DNA from: Methanomicrobiales archaeon
Lineage (GTDB): Archaea; Halobacteriota; Methanomicrobia; Methanomicrobiales; Methanoculleaceae
Direction of reading: 5' to 3'
Assembly: GCA_012510335.1 (NCBI GenBank)
Contig: JAAZIF010000345.1
Location: 1 to 34,831, forward strand
DNA: 34,831 nucleotides
Positions 23,296 through 31,337 of this stretch are shown piece after piece. The notes beneath the pieces were generated by a model. The model did no database searches and was not told the DNA's origin. It saw only the letters and a program-made list of their open reading frames with translations. Each line of letters begins with the position of its first letter. Positions within the stretch are counted from its first letter, which is position 1. The translations under genes and the position numbers were made by a program.

Positions 23296-24240
23296 CTACC
23301 GGTGGATCAGCGTTCCTACCCGCCCGGCAAGGGCGTCACCTGCCGAATCGAGCGATGTTATAACCACCCGGCGTCCTCCGGCCTCCAGAAACGCGATGGC
23401 CGCCTCGATCTTCGGCCCCATGGACCCGGGCGGGAAGTGCGTCTCAGCAAGATGCTTTTTCGCCCCGGCAACCGTCATCTCGCGGATAACCTGCTGATCC
23501 GGATCTCCGTAATTCAGGAAGACATACTCAACATCGGTCAGTATAAGCAGGTAGTCAGCGTCTATGAGCCGTGCGAGGAGCGCTGCGGTGTAGTCCTTGT
23601 CAACCACCCCTTCAACACCGCGAAGGAGGCCGTGCGGACTGGAGACCACCGGGATCCCGCCGCCGCCAGCGGCGATCACGACCATCCCATCCCTGACGAG
23701 CCGGGTTATCACCTCACCCTCCACAAGGGCGATCGGGCGCGGTGAGGGAACCACCCGCCGGTAATCCTTCCCCGGGATCGGCACCATCTTCCAGCCCTTC
23801 TCCTTCATGAGACCCTTTGCCTGCTCCTCCGTATAATAAGGACCGATGGGTTTTGTCGGGTTCTCGAACGCCGGGTCATCGGCATCCACCACGGTCTGCG
23901 TCAACACTGTCACCACCGGGCAGTCGATCCCTGCCGCCCGGAGGGTCTCGTTCAGCGACTGCTGGAGCATATACCCGATCATCCCCTGGCTCTCGGCCCC
24001 GCAGATATCGAGCGGCATAGGGGGGAGGGTATCCTTCGCCATCTCATTCCTGAGGAGGATATCCCCCACCTGCGGACCATTCCCATGGGTGACTACGACG
24101 GCGTAACCTTCGCGGATGATCTCTGCTATATGCTGCGAGGTCCGGCGGACGTTTGAGAACTGCCCCTCAGCGGTGCCCCTCTCGTTATGTCGCAGAATGG
24201 CGTTGCCGCCAAGCGCGACCACTACAGCCTTCTTCACCAT
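23296..24240 (-). CDS. arcC: Carbamate kinase
   Basis: Transfers phosphate between carbamoyl phosphate and ADP, making ATP in arginine breakdown. The 314-residue product begins MVKKAVVVALGGNAILRHNE and shows the family pieces VVTHGNGPQVGDILLRNEMA, GAESQGMIGYMLQQ, VVIAAGGGGIPVV, VVDKDYTAALLA and FPPGSMGPKIEAAI. ATG at 24240 is preferred over ATG 24246 because GGTGATG then serves as ribosome binding site; either way it is coupled to the end of arcA. In other archaea this enzyme can also run toward carbamoyl phosphate. Confidence 0.94.
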   Translation of the reverse strand: MVKKAVVVALGGNAILRHNERGTAEGQFSNVRRTSQHIAEIIREGYAVVVTHGNGPQVGDILLRNEMAKDTLPPMPLDICGAESQGMIGYMLQQSLNETLRAAGIDCPVVTVLTQTVVDADDPAFENPTKPIGPYYTEEQAKGLMKEKGWKMVPIPGKDYRRVVPSPRPIALVEGEVITRLVRDGMVVIAAGGGGIPVVSSPHGLLRGVEGVVDKDYTAALLARLIDADYLLILTDVEYVFLNYGDPDQQVIREMTVAGAKKHLAETHFPPGSMGPKIEAAIAFLEAGGRRVVITSLDSAGDALAGRVGTLIHR

Positions 24241-24245
24241 CCGCA

Positions 24246-25538
24246 TCACCCCCGCTCCAGCGTGCAGGTCATGCAGTGGGGACCGCCGTAGCCTCCGGTC
24301 AGGTTCTCGAGGCGCAGCGGGAAGACCTCGATGCCATGCTGGCAGAACTCCTCCTTATGAGGAAAGAACTCTCCCGAATTTTTGATCCGGCGGTAGTCCT
24401 CTTCTGCATGATTGAGGAGCCGCCCGTAGCGGGCCGCATCAAGTGAGGCCTTCCGTTCCAGGTTCGCGAGCACCATCTTCATCACCCGCTCCCCGTCAAC
24501 CGTGAGGATGACGCCGTCGCGTATGCAGAGAACGTTTGCGGCATATGAGAGCTGCTCCAGGATCGATAGATCGATCACAGAAAAACCCTTTGACCTGATG
24601 TAGTCATAAAGGCTCAGGGTCTCCCCCGAAGGCTCATATCCCCCGCTCGTCCTGTGGCAGACGTCGACCTGTGCCCGCCGGAGCAGAACCTCCGGGCCGA
24701 TCACCACCCCGCTTCCCGCGACGTTGAAGTAGGTATCGAGATGCATATCGATCATCGGGTCGGGCCGCCTGCTCGGGATGAGGGGATGGCCCGGCTGGTG
24801 GACGACGCCGATCTCGTCAAAACCCATAAGACAACCGAGGATCTGGCAAACCCCGGCCTGGTTCGTCCGGTCCCCGGTGCCGATGAGAGCAAAATCCCCC
24901 ATCGGCATGAAGTCGCCACCTTCAAAGGTTCCGGGCTCACTCACCGCCCCGGCGATTGGGATGCCGAGGATCTCCCAGAGGAACCGGGTTATATCTGTCT
25001 CCCGGGATCGCTGAGGCTTTGCCAGCCGGGTGAGAACCAGGCCGCAATCGGTCATCGCCTGCTGATCGCGCATAAAGTAGAGGTTCGTGAGCGGCCCCTG
25101 CCCTCGAATACGAACATCCACACCGCCGCCGGCGTGCCCCCCTCCGACCTCGATGACCGGATTTAAGAGGAGGAGGGTGAAGAAGTGCTGGGAGTCCAGC
25201 GCATCAGCGTTCTGCTCCATACTCCGGCGGGCCTCCGCTACCTCCCTCCTCTCGCCGCGAATGACGACGGTCTCATGCGCCCAATCGACGAGTCGCCGGC
25301 GCACGGCAGGATCACGATCGGCGGCATCGATGATGGTCTCCTTGAGCCGCAGCACCCGGACACCGAACTCCTCCTCAAGGGACTGCTCAAGGCTCTCGTG
25401 CTCCCGGCGCGCCTCATAGCGGCTGAACGCCCGCTCATAGAGTGCCGCATACGGCTCAAGAAGCCCGAAAAACATCTCGATTCCAGGTCTGTGGATGGCA
25501 ACCTTCCTGAGCCTTTCCCATTCTGCCCCCGCTGCCAT
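24246..25538 (-). CDS. arcA: Arginine deiminase
   Basis: Hydrolyses arginine to citrulline and ammonia, the first step of the arginine deiminase pathway. The 430-residue protein has every catalytic element of the family: NLYFMRDQQA (Asp158), GTFEGGDFM (Glu206), DMHLDTYFNV (His266 and Asp268) and GGPHCMTC with the nucleophile Cys422. The ATG at 25538 gives the family N-terminus WERLRKVAIHRPG and has GGTGAGG upstream; the frame stays open further but without support. The carbamate kinase gene follows directly. No ornithine carbamoyltransferase or arginine/ornithine antiporter is in the window. Confidence 0.93.
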   Translation of the reverse strand: MAAGAEWERLRKVAIHRPGIEMFFGLLEPYAALYERAFSRYEARREHESLEQSLEEEFGVRVLRLKETIIDAADRDPAVRRRLVDWAHETVVIRGERREVAEARRSMEQNADALDSQHFFTLLLLNPVIEVGGGHAGGGVDVRIRGQGPLTNLYFMRDQQAMTDCGLVLTRLAKPQRSRETDITRFLWEILGIPIAGAVSEPGTFEGGDFMPMGDFALIGTGDRTNQAGVCQILGCLMGFDEIGVVHQPGHPLIPSRRPDPMIDMHLDTYFNVAGSGVVIGPEVLLRRAQVDVCHRTSGGYEPSGETLSLYDYIRSKGFSVIDLSILEQLSYAANVLCIRDGVILTVDGERVMKMVLANLERKASLDAARYGRLLNHAEEDYRRIKNSGEFFPHKEEFCQHGIEVFPLRLENLTGGYGGPHCMTCTLERG

Positions 25539-26379
25539 GCGCCTCACCACCCCCGCCCGGGGGCGATCACTACAGAGAAAATTCGACTTTTCTGCCATTC
25601 GATGATGAAACTGACGCTTGAAGCGACGACAAACGCCATCAGACTGTAGAGAAGATTTTTTATACACCGACCCATCCATTGGCACTCCAATCAGGATATT
25701 TCTCCCGGGAAAATGGATAAACCTGTCGCGGACAGTCTTTGCCCGCAGGTTGGAGGAGCGTGAGCACAATAATTATAGCCATGAGAGGCGACTCCCTCAC
25801 AGGAGATATTATCCTCCGCCCGCGGAGGAGGTATTCAATCGTGAAGATCAAGCGCTACAGGCCTCCAATCTCTCCAGCCGCAAACCCACCCCGGGCAGTG
25901 CGGCGACTGCATCGCAACCCGACATACATCCCGATCAGGATCGGCCCGAAAGCAAGCGCCGCCGTTCTTGCAGCCCTATCAGCGACATCAACCATTGTCC
26001 GGACTGGTTCTCGGGATCTGCATACGTATTGCAGGGCTGTGAGCCCTGCCGGGCCGGCCTGAAACATTTTTCCAGTCTGCTTCATCGGATGCAAAGGCCA
26101 CGAAGGAGTTATTTGTCAGGTCAAAGAGTAGATCCACCTCCGCCGGGGCCAGGTTGAGAACAACAGCGGCGACATGGCGAGAATGGGTGGAAGCACATGC
26201 AGGAATGTCCGGACCATCGTTGCAGGCCGCAGATAGAGGAGGGCACCTGTCGCAAGGGATCCCGGGTGAAGGCAAAATGCAGCGACCTTGAGGAACGCAT
26301 GCATCCCCGAGGAAAGGAAAATATGAGAACACCGCGCATAGATTTATAGCACACGCCGGAAGGAGACTGGAGGCACCTG
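25539..26379. other. Long intergenic region, possibly with gene remnants
   Basis: 841 bases without a convincing gene. A plus-strand TATA-like TTTTTATAC lies near 25658-25666, and GATTTATAGC at 26339-26348 fits the downstream ABC genes. On the minus strand, three short frames look protein-like in sequence: 26304-26116 (hydrophobic, FLHVLPPILAMSPLLF), about 26170-26030 (TNNSFVAFASDEADW) and 26094-25855 (AALAFGPILIGMYVGL). Together they could be a decayed membrane-protein gene broken by frameshifts. The evidence is weak. Confidence 0.3.
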
Positions 26380-27330
26380 ATGGGAGATGACGATATCATC
26401 GAGGTGAAGGATCTCGAACATGCATTTAACGACGTCGAGGCGGTGCGCGGCATCAGTTTCAGCGTCCGGAGGGGCGAGATTTTCTCTTTCCTCGGCCCAA
26501 ACGGCGCGGGAAAGAGCACCACGATCAACATCCTGACGACGCTCCTCCCCATCCAGAGGGGCGCTGTGCAGGTGGCCGGCTACGATCTCGCACGGGAGCC
26601 TGAGAGGGTCAGGGAGTCCATCGGCATCGTCTTTCAGGACGAGGTGCTGGACCGCGACCTCACTGTCTGGGAGACGATGGAGTTTCATGGAAGACTTTAC
26701 TCGATCCCCCGCGATGAGCGTAGGCGGCGAATCGACGGTATGCTCGCTGTGGTAGAGCTCGAGGCCAAAAGAGATGTGCGTACAAAGAACCTCTCCGGCG
26801 GCATGAAACGGCGGCTCGAGATCGCGCGCGGTCTGATGACCAGGCCGGAAGTCCTCTTCCTGGATGAGCCCACGCAGGGGCTTGACCCCCAGACCCGGCT
26901 CCGGATGTGGGACTACATCAGGCAGGTAAACGCTGCCGGGACTACCATATTTTTAACCACGCATTACATGGATGAAGCAGATATGCTCTCTGACCGGATC
27001 AGCATCATCGATCACGGCAGGATCGTCATCACCGGAACCCCGGAGGAACTCAAGAACACCCTCGGTAAGGACGTCATCTACCTGGAGACCGGGGATGATG
27101 CGAAGGCGCGGGAGGCCCTCCGGGGGGTTTTAGAGATCCGGTCTATCACCGAATCACCGAGGGGGCTTTCGATCACCATATCGTCCGACGGGAGCCACTG
27201 TCTCCCCGGTATAGTCGAGCGGGTTCGCGACGCCGGGATCGAGATCATGAGCGTTAACCTCAAGAAACCGACGATGGACGACGTCTTCGTCCACTACACA
27301 GGCAAGGAACTGCGCGATACGGGAGCGTGA
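26380..27330 (+). CDS. ABC transporter ATP-binding protein, DrrA type
   Basis: The 316-residue ATPase subunit of an exporter of the daunorubicin-resistance type. Motifs seen: Walker A GPNGAGKST at 39-47, Q-loop Gln86, signature LSGGM at 138-142, Walker B EVLFLDEP at 157-164 and the switch His195 in LTTHYMDEAD. The C-terminal 100 residues form the extra domain usual for this subgroup, ending KPTMDDVFVHYTGKEL. The gene has a TATA box at about 26339-26348 and GGAGG before the ATG, and is followed after nine bases by its permease. Substrate unknown. Confidence 0.95.
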   Translation: MGDDDIIEVKDLEHAFNDVEAVRGISFSVRRGEIFSFLGPNGAGKSTTINILTTLLPIQRGAVQVAGYDLAREPERVRESIGIVFQDEVLDRDLTVWETMEFHGRLYSIPRDERRRRIDGMLAVVELEAKRDVRTKNLSGGMKRRLEIARGLMTRPEVLFLDEPTQGLDPQTRLRMWDYIRQVNAAGTTIFLTTHYMDEADMLSDRISIIDHGRIVITGTPEELKNTLGKDVIYLETGDDAKAREALRGVLEIRSITESPRGLSITISSDGSHCLPGIVERVRDAGIEIMSVNLKKPTMDDVFVHYTGKELRDTGA

Positions 27331-27339
27331 GCAGATCGA

Positions 27340-28176
27340 ATGGCATGGGAGTTTCTCACCGTCTACTGGCGGGAGATGATCAGGTTCGTCAGGTTCCGGA
27401 CGCAGCTCTTCTCGTCGCTCCTGCAGCCGGCGCTCTGGATGGCTTTCTTCGGCGTCGCCATGTCCTCAAGCTTCAACCGGTTCACCTCTGAGATCCCCGT
27501 CCCGCCGGGCACAGTCCCGGTCGACTACCTCACGTTCATGGCCGCCGGCATGATCGCTATGACGACCCTCTTTACGAGCCTCTTTGGCGGTATGAGCCTC
27601 CTCTTCGATAAGAACTGGGGGCTGATGCGGGAGATGCTCGCAAGCCCCATGCCCCGGACCCATATCATGATCGGGGTCAGCCTCTCGGGGATGACGAAGT
27701 CTTTCATACAGGTGGCGATCATAATGGCGTTCGGGCTCATCCTCGGGGTCGAGTTCTTCCCCGGGTTCTCGCCGGCCCGGATCGCCGTCTCGATCCTCGG
27801 CATATTCGTGTTCGTCGGGGTATTCTCACTCGGGTTCCTCCTCTTCTCCTCAAACATCTCCATGCGCCTCGAGAGCCCCGAAGGCCTGCAGGGGATCATC
27901 ACCCTCCTCACGATGCCGCTCTTCTTCGTCTCTAACGCCCTCTACCCGATCCAGGCCTTTCCGCCGTTCCTGCAGGCCCTCTCGACATACAACCCCCTGA
28001 CCCACCTGGTCAACGGCATCCGCTACTTCGCCCTCGGGAGCGAGTTCTTCGCCGTCGGAGCCAGGTATTCCTACACCACAACCGATATTCTCACATCGTT
28101 TGCCTATCTGCTGGCCTTCGCGGTGGTGATGTACATACTCGCCCGGCAGGCGTTCCGACGGGCGGTAGTAACATGA
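27340..28176 (+). CDS. ABC-2 type transporter permease
   Basis: The membrane partner of the preceding ATPase. The 278-residue protein has about six hydrophobic segments (for example MAFFGVAMSS, AAGMIAMTTLFTSLFGGMS, IMAFGLILGVEFF, IFVFVGVFSLGFLLF). The ABC-2 family segment LFFVSNALYPIQAFP and LSTYNPLTHLVNGIRY near residues 200-230 are typical of DrrB-like permeases. It starts nine bases after the ATPase stop. Confidence 0.93.
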   Translation: MAWEFLTVYWREMIRFVRFRTQLFSSLLQPALWMAFFGVAMSSSFNRFTSEIPVPPGTVPVDYLTFMAAGMIAMTTLFTSLFGGMSLLFDKNWGLMREMLASPMPRTHIMIGVSLSGMTKSFIQVAIIMAFGLILGVEFFPGFSPARIAVSILGIFVFVGVFSLGFLLFSSNISMRLESPEGLQGIITLLTMPLFFVSNALYPIQAFPPFLQALSTYNPLTHLVNGIRYFALGSEFFAVGARYSYTTTDILTSFAYLLAFAVVMYILARQAFRRAVVT

Positions 28177-28182
28177 GTAACC

Positions 28183-28614
28183 ATGCAGGGAGTCATCCAT
28201 GCAGCGCTGGCGATGCTGATCCTCAATCGCCGACACCCTTCCGGGATGCACCGGAGTGCCTGGCCCGGATAAGGCGGAGGAGTTCAGCCGGGCGATACCC
28301 TCGGAGGCGGGAAACGGCATCGCCGTGGTCAACAGGAACGGTGGCGTGAATGTGAGTGTCTGGGAGGAGGATCGCATCGCTGTTACGGCGGTCAAGCGGA
28401 CCGTCTACGGCCTGGTTGAACTCGCGAAGGTCAGGATCGAGACCATGCATACCGGCATGAACGTTCGGGCGGAGCGTGGGCTACACGATACGGCTGCCGC
28501 CGGACGTCATACTGCGGTTGGCCGAGAGTTCGAGCGGTCCGATCAAACCCTCGGGGGGGCCCGACGATCACCATCACCACCTCAAACGGGGATATCGAGC
28601 TCTCGGGGCTCTGA
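28183..28614 (+). pseudogene. DUF4097-like lipoprotein gene broken by three frameshifts
   Basis: Read across frames, the region encodes a secreted DUF4097-type beta-solenoid lipoprotein. A signal segment (MQGVIHAALAMLIL) shifts near 28223 into a lipobox LPGC. The frame then runs GNGIAVVNRNGGVNVSVW...ITAVKRT-like, shifts near 28475 into VGYTIRLPPDVILRLAESSSG, and shifts again at a run of seven G (28553-28559) into TITITTSNGDIELSGL and a stop at 28612-28614. Each piece matches the order expected for the family. It is either a decayed gene or an intact one with base-calling errors. Confidence 0.7.
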
Positions 28615-28676
28615 CCGGCGGGCACAACCCTTATGCCCTGCTGACCGGAGAGTACCTGAGAAAGGAGCAGATGACG

Positions 28677-29780
28677 ATGGCAGACGTCTATTTCGCTGAT
28701 CTCCGGGCACGGGGCCCCCATGATAGCCGGTCCCGGAAGATCCGCCGTCTCTTTGAGGCCGCCGGGTTTGGTGCGGTCGTCCGACCGGGCGACCTTGTGG
28801 CCGTCAAACTTCATGTCGGGGAGCGGGGATGCGACACCTTCATAAACCCGATCTTTGCCCGGCAGGTGGTCGAAAAAATCAAAGAATGCCGGGCACACCC
28901 GTTCATCACAGATACCGGCACCCTTTATGCGGGGAGCAGGATGGACGCGGTAAGGCATACCGTCACCGCCATAGAGCATGGGTTCGATTACGCGGTGGTC
29001 GGCGCCCCGGTGATCATCGCCGACGGGATCCGGGGCGGCTACTGGTCAGAGATCGCAATCGGGGGGAAGCATTTTGAAAGCGTCAGGATCGCCGGCGGAT
29101 TCCTCGATGCCGAGAGCATGATCGTCCTCTCGCACGTCAAGGGCCACGACCTTGCCGGGTTCGGGGGTGCGATCAAGAACCTGGCGATGGGTTGCGCCCC
29201 GCCTTCCGGGAAGGCGGAGCAGCATGTGGGCCGGCCGCTCGTGGATCTCGATCGATGCGGGGGTTGTGGGAAATGCACCAGGGTCTGCCCGCAGGCGGCG
29301 ATGACCATAGTCGAAGGCCGGGCGCACCTCAACCCCGAGCACTGCGTCGGGTGCGGCGACTGTATGCGCTCCTGCCCCGAGGGGGCGATCGAGTTCGACT
29401 GGACCACCGAGATCAGGCCGTTCATCGAGAGGCTCTGTGAGTATGCCCTCGGAGCTGTCCTCGATAAGCCCGGGAGGGTGGGCTACATCAACTTCCTCCA
29501 GAACATCACCCCGGACTGCGACTGCGTCCCCTGGAGCGACGCTCCGATCGTCCCCGATATCGGGATCCTCGCTTCCACCGACCCGGTTGCTATCGATCAC
29601 GCGAGCCTCGATCTCGTCGACAGCCAGAGGGGGTTTGCTCAAACGGCGCTTGCGAGGAATCATGCTCCCGGAGAGGACAAATTTACAGGGGTCTGGGACT
29701 ACACGGATGCCCGCTACCAGATCACCTACGCTGCCAGGATCGGTCTTGGCGATGCGTCCTACCGGTTGATCGAGCTGTGA
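28677..29780 (+). CDS. DUF362 domain protein with two 4Fe-4S clusters
   Basis: A 367-residue iron-sulfur protein. Residues 1-180 and the C-terminal 130 residues form the split DUF362 domain (VKLHVGERGCDTFINP, LSHVKGHDLAGFGGAIKNLAMG, ASTDPVAIDHASLDL). A ferredoxin insert at 190-240 carries two cluster motifs, C194/C197/C200/C204 and C223/C226/C229/C233. The family is common in anaerobes and is suspected of electron transfer or metal-centre assembly, but the reaction is not established. ATG at 28671 is also possible; 28677 has better spacing from AAAGGAG. Confidence 0.88.
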   Translation: MADVYFADLRARGPHDSRSRKIRRLFEAAGFGAVVRPGDLVAVKLHVGERGCDTFINPIFARQVVEKIKECRAHPFITDTGTLYAGSRMDAVRHTVTAIEHGFDYAVVGAPVIIADGIRGGYWSEIAIGGKHFESVRIAGGFLDAESMIVLSHVKGHDLAGFGGAIKNLAMGCAPPSGKAEQHVGRPLVDLDRCGGCGKCTRVCPQAAMTIVEGRAHLNPEHCVGCGDCMRSCPEGAIEFDWTTEIRPFIERLCEYALGAVLDKPGRVGYINFLQNITPDCDCVPWSDAPIVPDIGILASTDPVAIDHASLDLVDSQRGFAQTALARNHAPGEDKFTGVWDYTDARYQITYAARIGLGDASYRLIEL

Positions 29781-29824
29781 GGCAGCCAGGCATTATACCG
29801 GGCGCCGCCCCTGATCGGTTTTAC

Positions 29825-29857
29825 ACACCCTGAGGGGTGTTTCCCGGACCCCGGGAA
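29825..29857 (+). terminator. Tandem hairpins after the DUF362 gene
   Basis: Two adjacent hairpins lie 44 bases after the stop: ACACCC-TGAG-GGGTGT (29825-29840) and TTCCCGG-ACC-CCGGGAA (29841-29857). They could end transcription before the next gene. Confidence 0.4.
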
Positions 29858-29905
29858 CGCCGGTGCGGAGAATAACCTTTTTCATCCTCCCGGGAGAGGG
29901 ATCAG

Positions 29906-30256
29906 ATGATGAATCTCTCGTCTGAACCGATCAGTCAGGATGTCGCGGATACGGCGCCGCTGACCCGGCGAGAGATCGCTGACCTCCTGCCGGGGGTTCC
30001 AGGATGGTCGCTTGAAGATCGGCGCCTGGCTGCCCGGTTTGTCTGTAAGGGGTTCTGCGATGCCGTAGCACTCCTCCAGGATATCGTGCGGCTTTCCGCG
30101 CGGGAGAATCATCACCCGGACATCTGCATCCGGGAGGGTCGGATCGTGGATGTCGCCTGGTACACCTACGCCATCGGCGGACTCTCCAGGAACGACTTTG
30201 TCATGGCCGCACGCCTCTCCGAGTGGCTCCGGTACCGGCAGGGCGGAATTCTCTAG
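29906..30256 (+). CDS. Pterin-4a-carbinolamine dehydratase-like protein
   Basis: A 116-residue protein of the PCD/DCoH family, which dehydrates 4a-hydroxytetrahydrobiopterin in organisms with aromatic amino acid hydroxylases. The family core RENHHPDI is at 67-73 with His69 and His70. The third active-site His, in the family pattern TH-x2-GGL, is replaced: the sequence is WYTYAIGGLSRNDF with Tyr88 at that place. Methanogens use methanopterins rather than biopterin, so the substrate is uncertain. Start could be either of two adjacent ATG codons. Confidence 0.82.
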   Translation: MMNLSSEPISQDVADTAPLTRREIADLLPGVPGWSLEDRRLAARFVCKGFCDAVALLQDIVRLSARENHHPDICIREGRIVDVAWYTYAIGGLSRNDFVMAARLSEWLRYRQGGIL

Positions 30257-30510
30257 TGTCCGTTGCCACCCCCGCCCTCTTCTACATGAGCCTTTGTTAC
30301 TCTCTATCATTATCTTACACGCTCTTCGCGTCGCCCGCGAAATGAAGTTGCCGGCACGCACCCCTCGGTCGTCGCGCCAAGCGCGCAGGAGTGCCCGCTC
30401 CCCTCTCTCGCCTGCGGCAATCAGCACAGGGGTGTGCGGGGGCCACCTCCCACTCCAGGGCTAACGGCGATTCTCATCGCGCAAGCATCCTCAAGGGTGA
30501 CTCGATGCAC
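30257..30510. other. Intergenic region between PCD-like and thioredoxin genes
   Basis: The convergent gap shows no gene and no clear structure. Confidence 0.3.
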
Positions 30511-30909
30511 TTAACCCATACCGAAGGCCCGCATGACCCTTGACCGCATGGCCTCTCTCGGGAGCGCGCCGACCACCCGGTCGACGAGCATACCATTTGC
30601 AAAGAACAGAAGCGTCGGTATCGCCGTGATGCTGAAACTTGTCGCTATCCGGGGATTGAGATCGACGTTGCATTTGCCGAAGGTCACCCTGCCGGCAAAA
30701 TCCTGCGCCAGATCAGCGATCACCGGGGCCACCATCCGGCAGGGGCCGCACCATTCTGCCCAGACATCGATGACGAGGCAGGGGTGTTTCTTTGTGGCAT
30801 CCTGAAACGTGTCATCGCTGATCTCGACGACCCTGCCGGTGCTGCCGAGGATGCTGGCTTCAAGCTCCCGGAGGCGCTCTTCGCGTATACGCTGCAGGTC
30901 GTCATTCAT
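30511..30909 (-). CDS. trxA: Thioredoxin
   Basis: A cytoplasmic disulfide reductant. The 132-residue protein has a helical, charged N-terminal extension (MNDDLQRIREERLRELEAS) before the thioredoxin fold, the active site WCGPC with Cys54 and Cys57, and the cis-proline loop ITAIPTLLFF. An in-frame ATG at 30927 is an alternative start: it lies about 30 bases from a CATTATAGG TATA element and would be leaderless. With the ATG at 30909, AGAGGA would act as ribosome binding site. Confidence 0.93.
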   Translation of the reverse strand: MNDDLQRIREERLRELEASILGSTGRVVEISDDTFQDATKKHPCLVIDVWAEWCGPCRMVAPVIADLAQDFAGRVTFGKCNVDLNPRIATSFSITAIPTLLFFANGMLVDRVVGALPREAMRSRVMRAFGMG

Positions 30910-31038
30910 CACTCTGTCCTCTTCCATATAACGAAAATATGATCCAAACTCCTATAATGGTTGGGTGGGAGACTGTGGCCGGGTTTTCGCAAAGTTATAT
31001 ATCCACGCATCTCCAACTTATTATGCCTCATTGGTTGA

Positions 31039-31113
31039 AGCGAGGTGGGGTAGTCAGGAAATCCCGGCGGGCTCATAACCCGTAGACCGATGGTTCAAAT
31101 CCATCCCTCGCTA
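31039..31113 (+). tRNA. Initiator tRNA-Met (anticodon CAT)
   Basis: A 75-base cloverleaf: acceptor AGCGAGG pairs with CCTCGCT, discriminator A; anticodon arm GCGGG-CTCATAA-CCCGT; T arm GATGG-TTCAAAT-CCATC. The A1-T72 pair and three consecutive G-C pairs next to the anticodon loop are hallmarks of the archaeal initiator rather than elongator. CCA is not encoded. A GTTATATATCC TATA element at 30994-31004 lies upstream, implying a short 5' leader for RNase P. Confidence 0.93.
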
Positions 31114-31337
31114 TATTCTGTTTTTGCGCATATTTCGCCATAAGAGCGACAGCCGGTGCGTTCGCGGCATAGGAGCCTCAAGCGAGACCCGCGCATGAGA
31201 GCGCCGGAAGCATGACCTGTGACAGAGATCCGCCCGGTGAGCTGGCAGGCATCATACCGTAGCATCTGGCAGCAAAAAGAGCGCGGTAAATAGTGCAAAG
31301 ATGCATGAGGCCCGGATACGAACCGTGCATGAAAGTA

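Noticed and set aside
25618..26157. Plus-strand gene of about 179 codons, or a 107-codon alternative
   Set aside because: Both products are Arg/Pro-rich without family resemblance and overlap equally plausible minus-strand frames. Neither has a well-placed ribosome binding site.
31114..31337. Small RNA or gene between tRNA-Met and purF
   Set aside because: An imperfect hairpin near 31300-31332 and an A-run (T-run on the minus strand) around 31274-31279 fit a purF terminator better than a separate gene.
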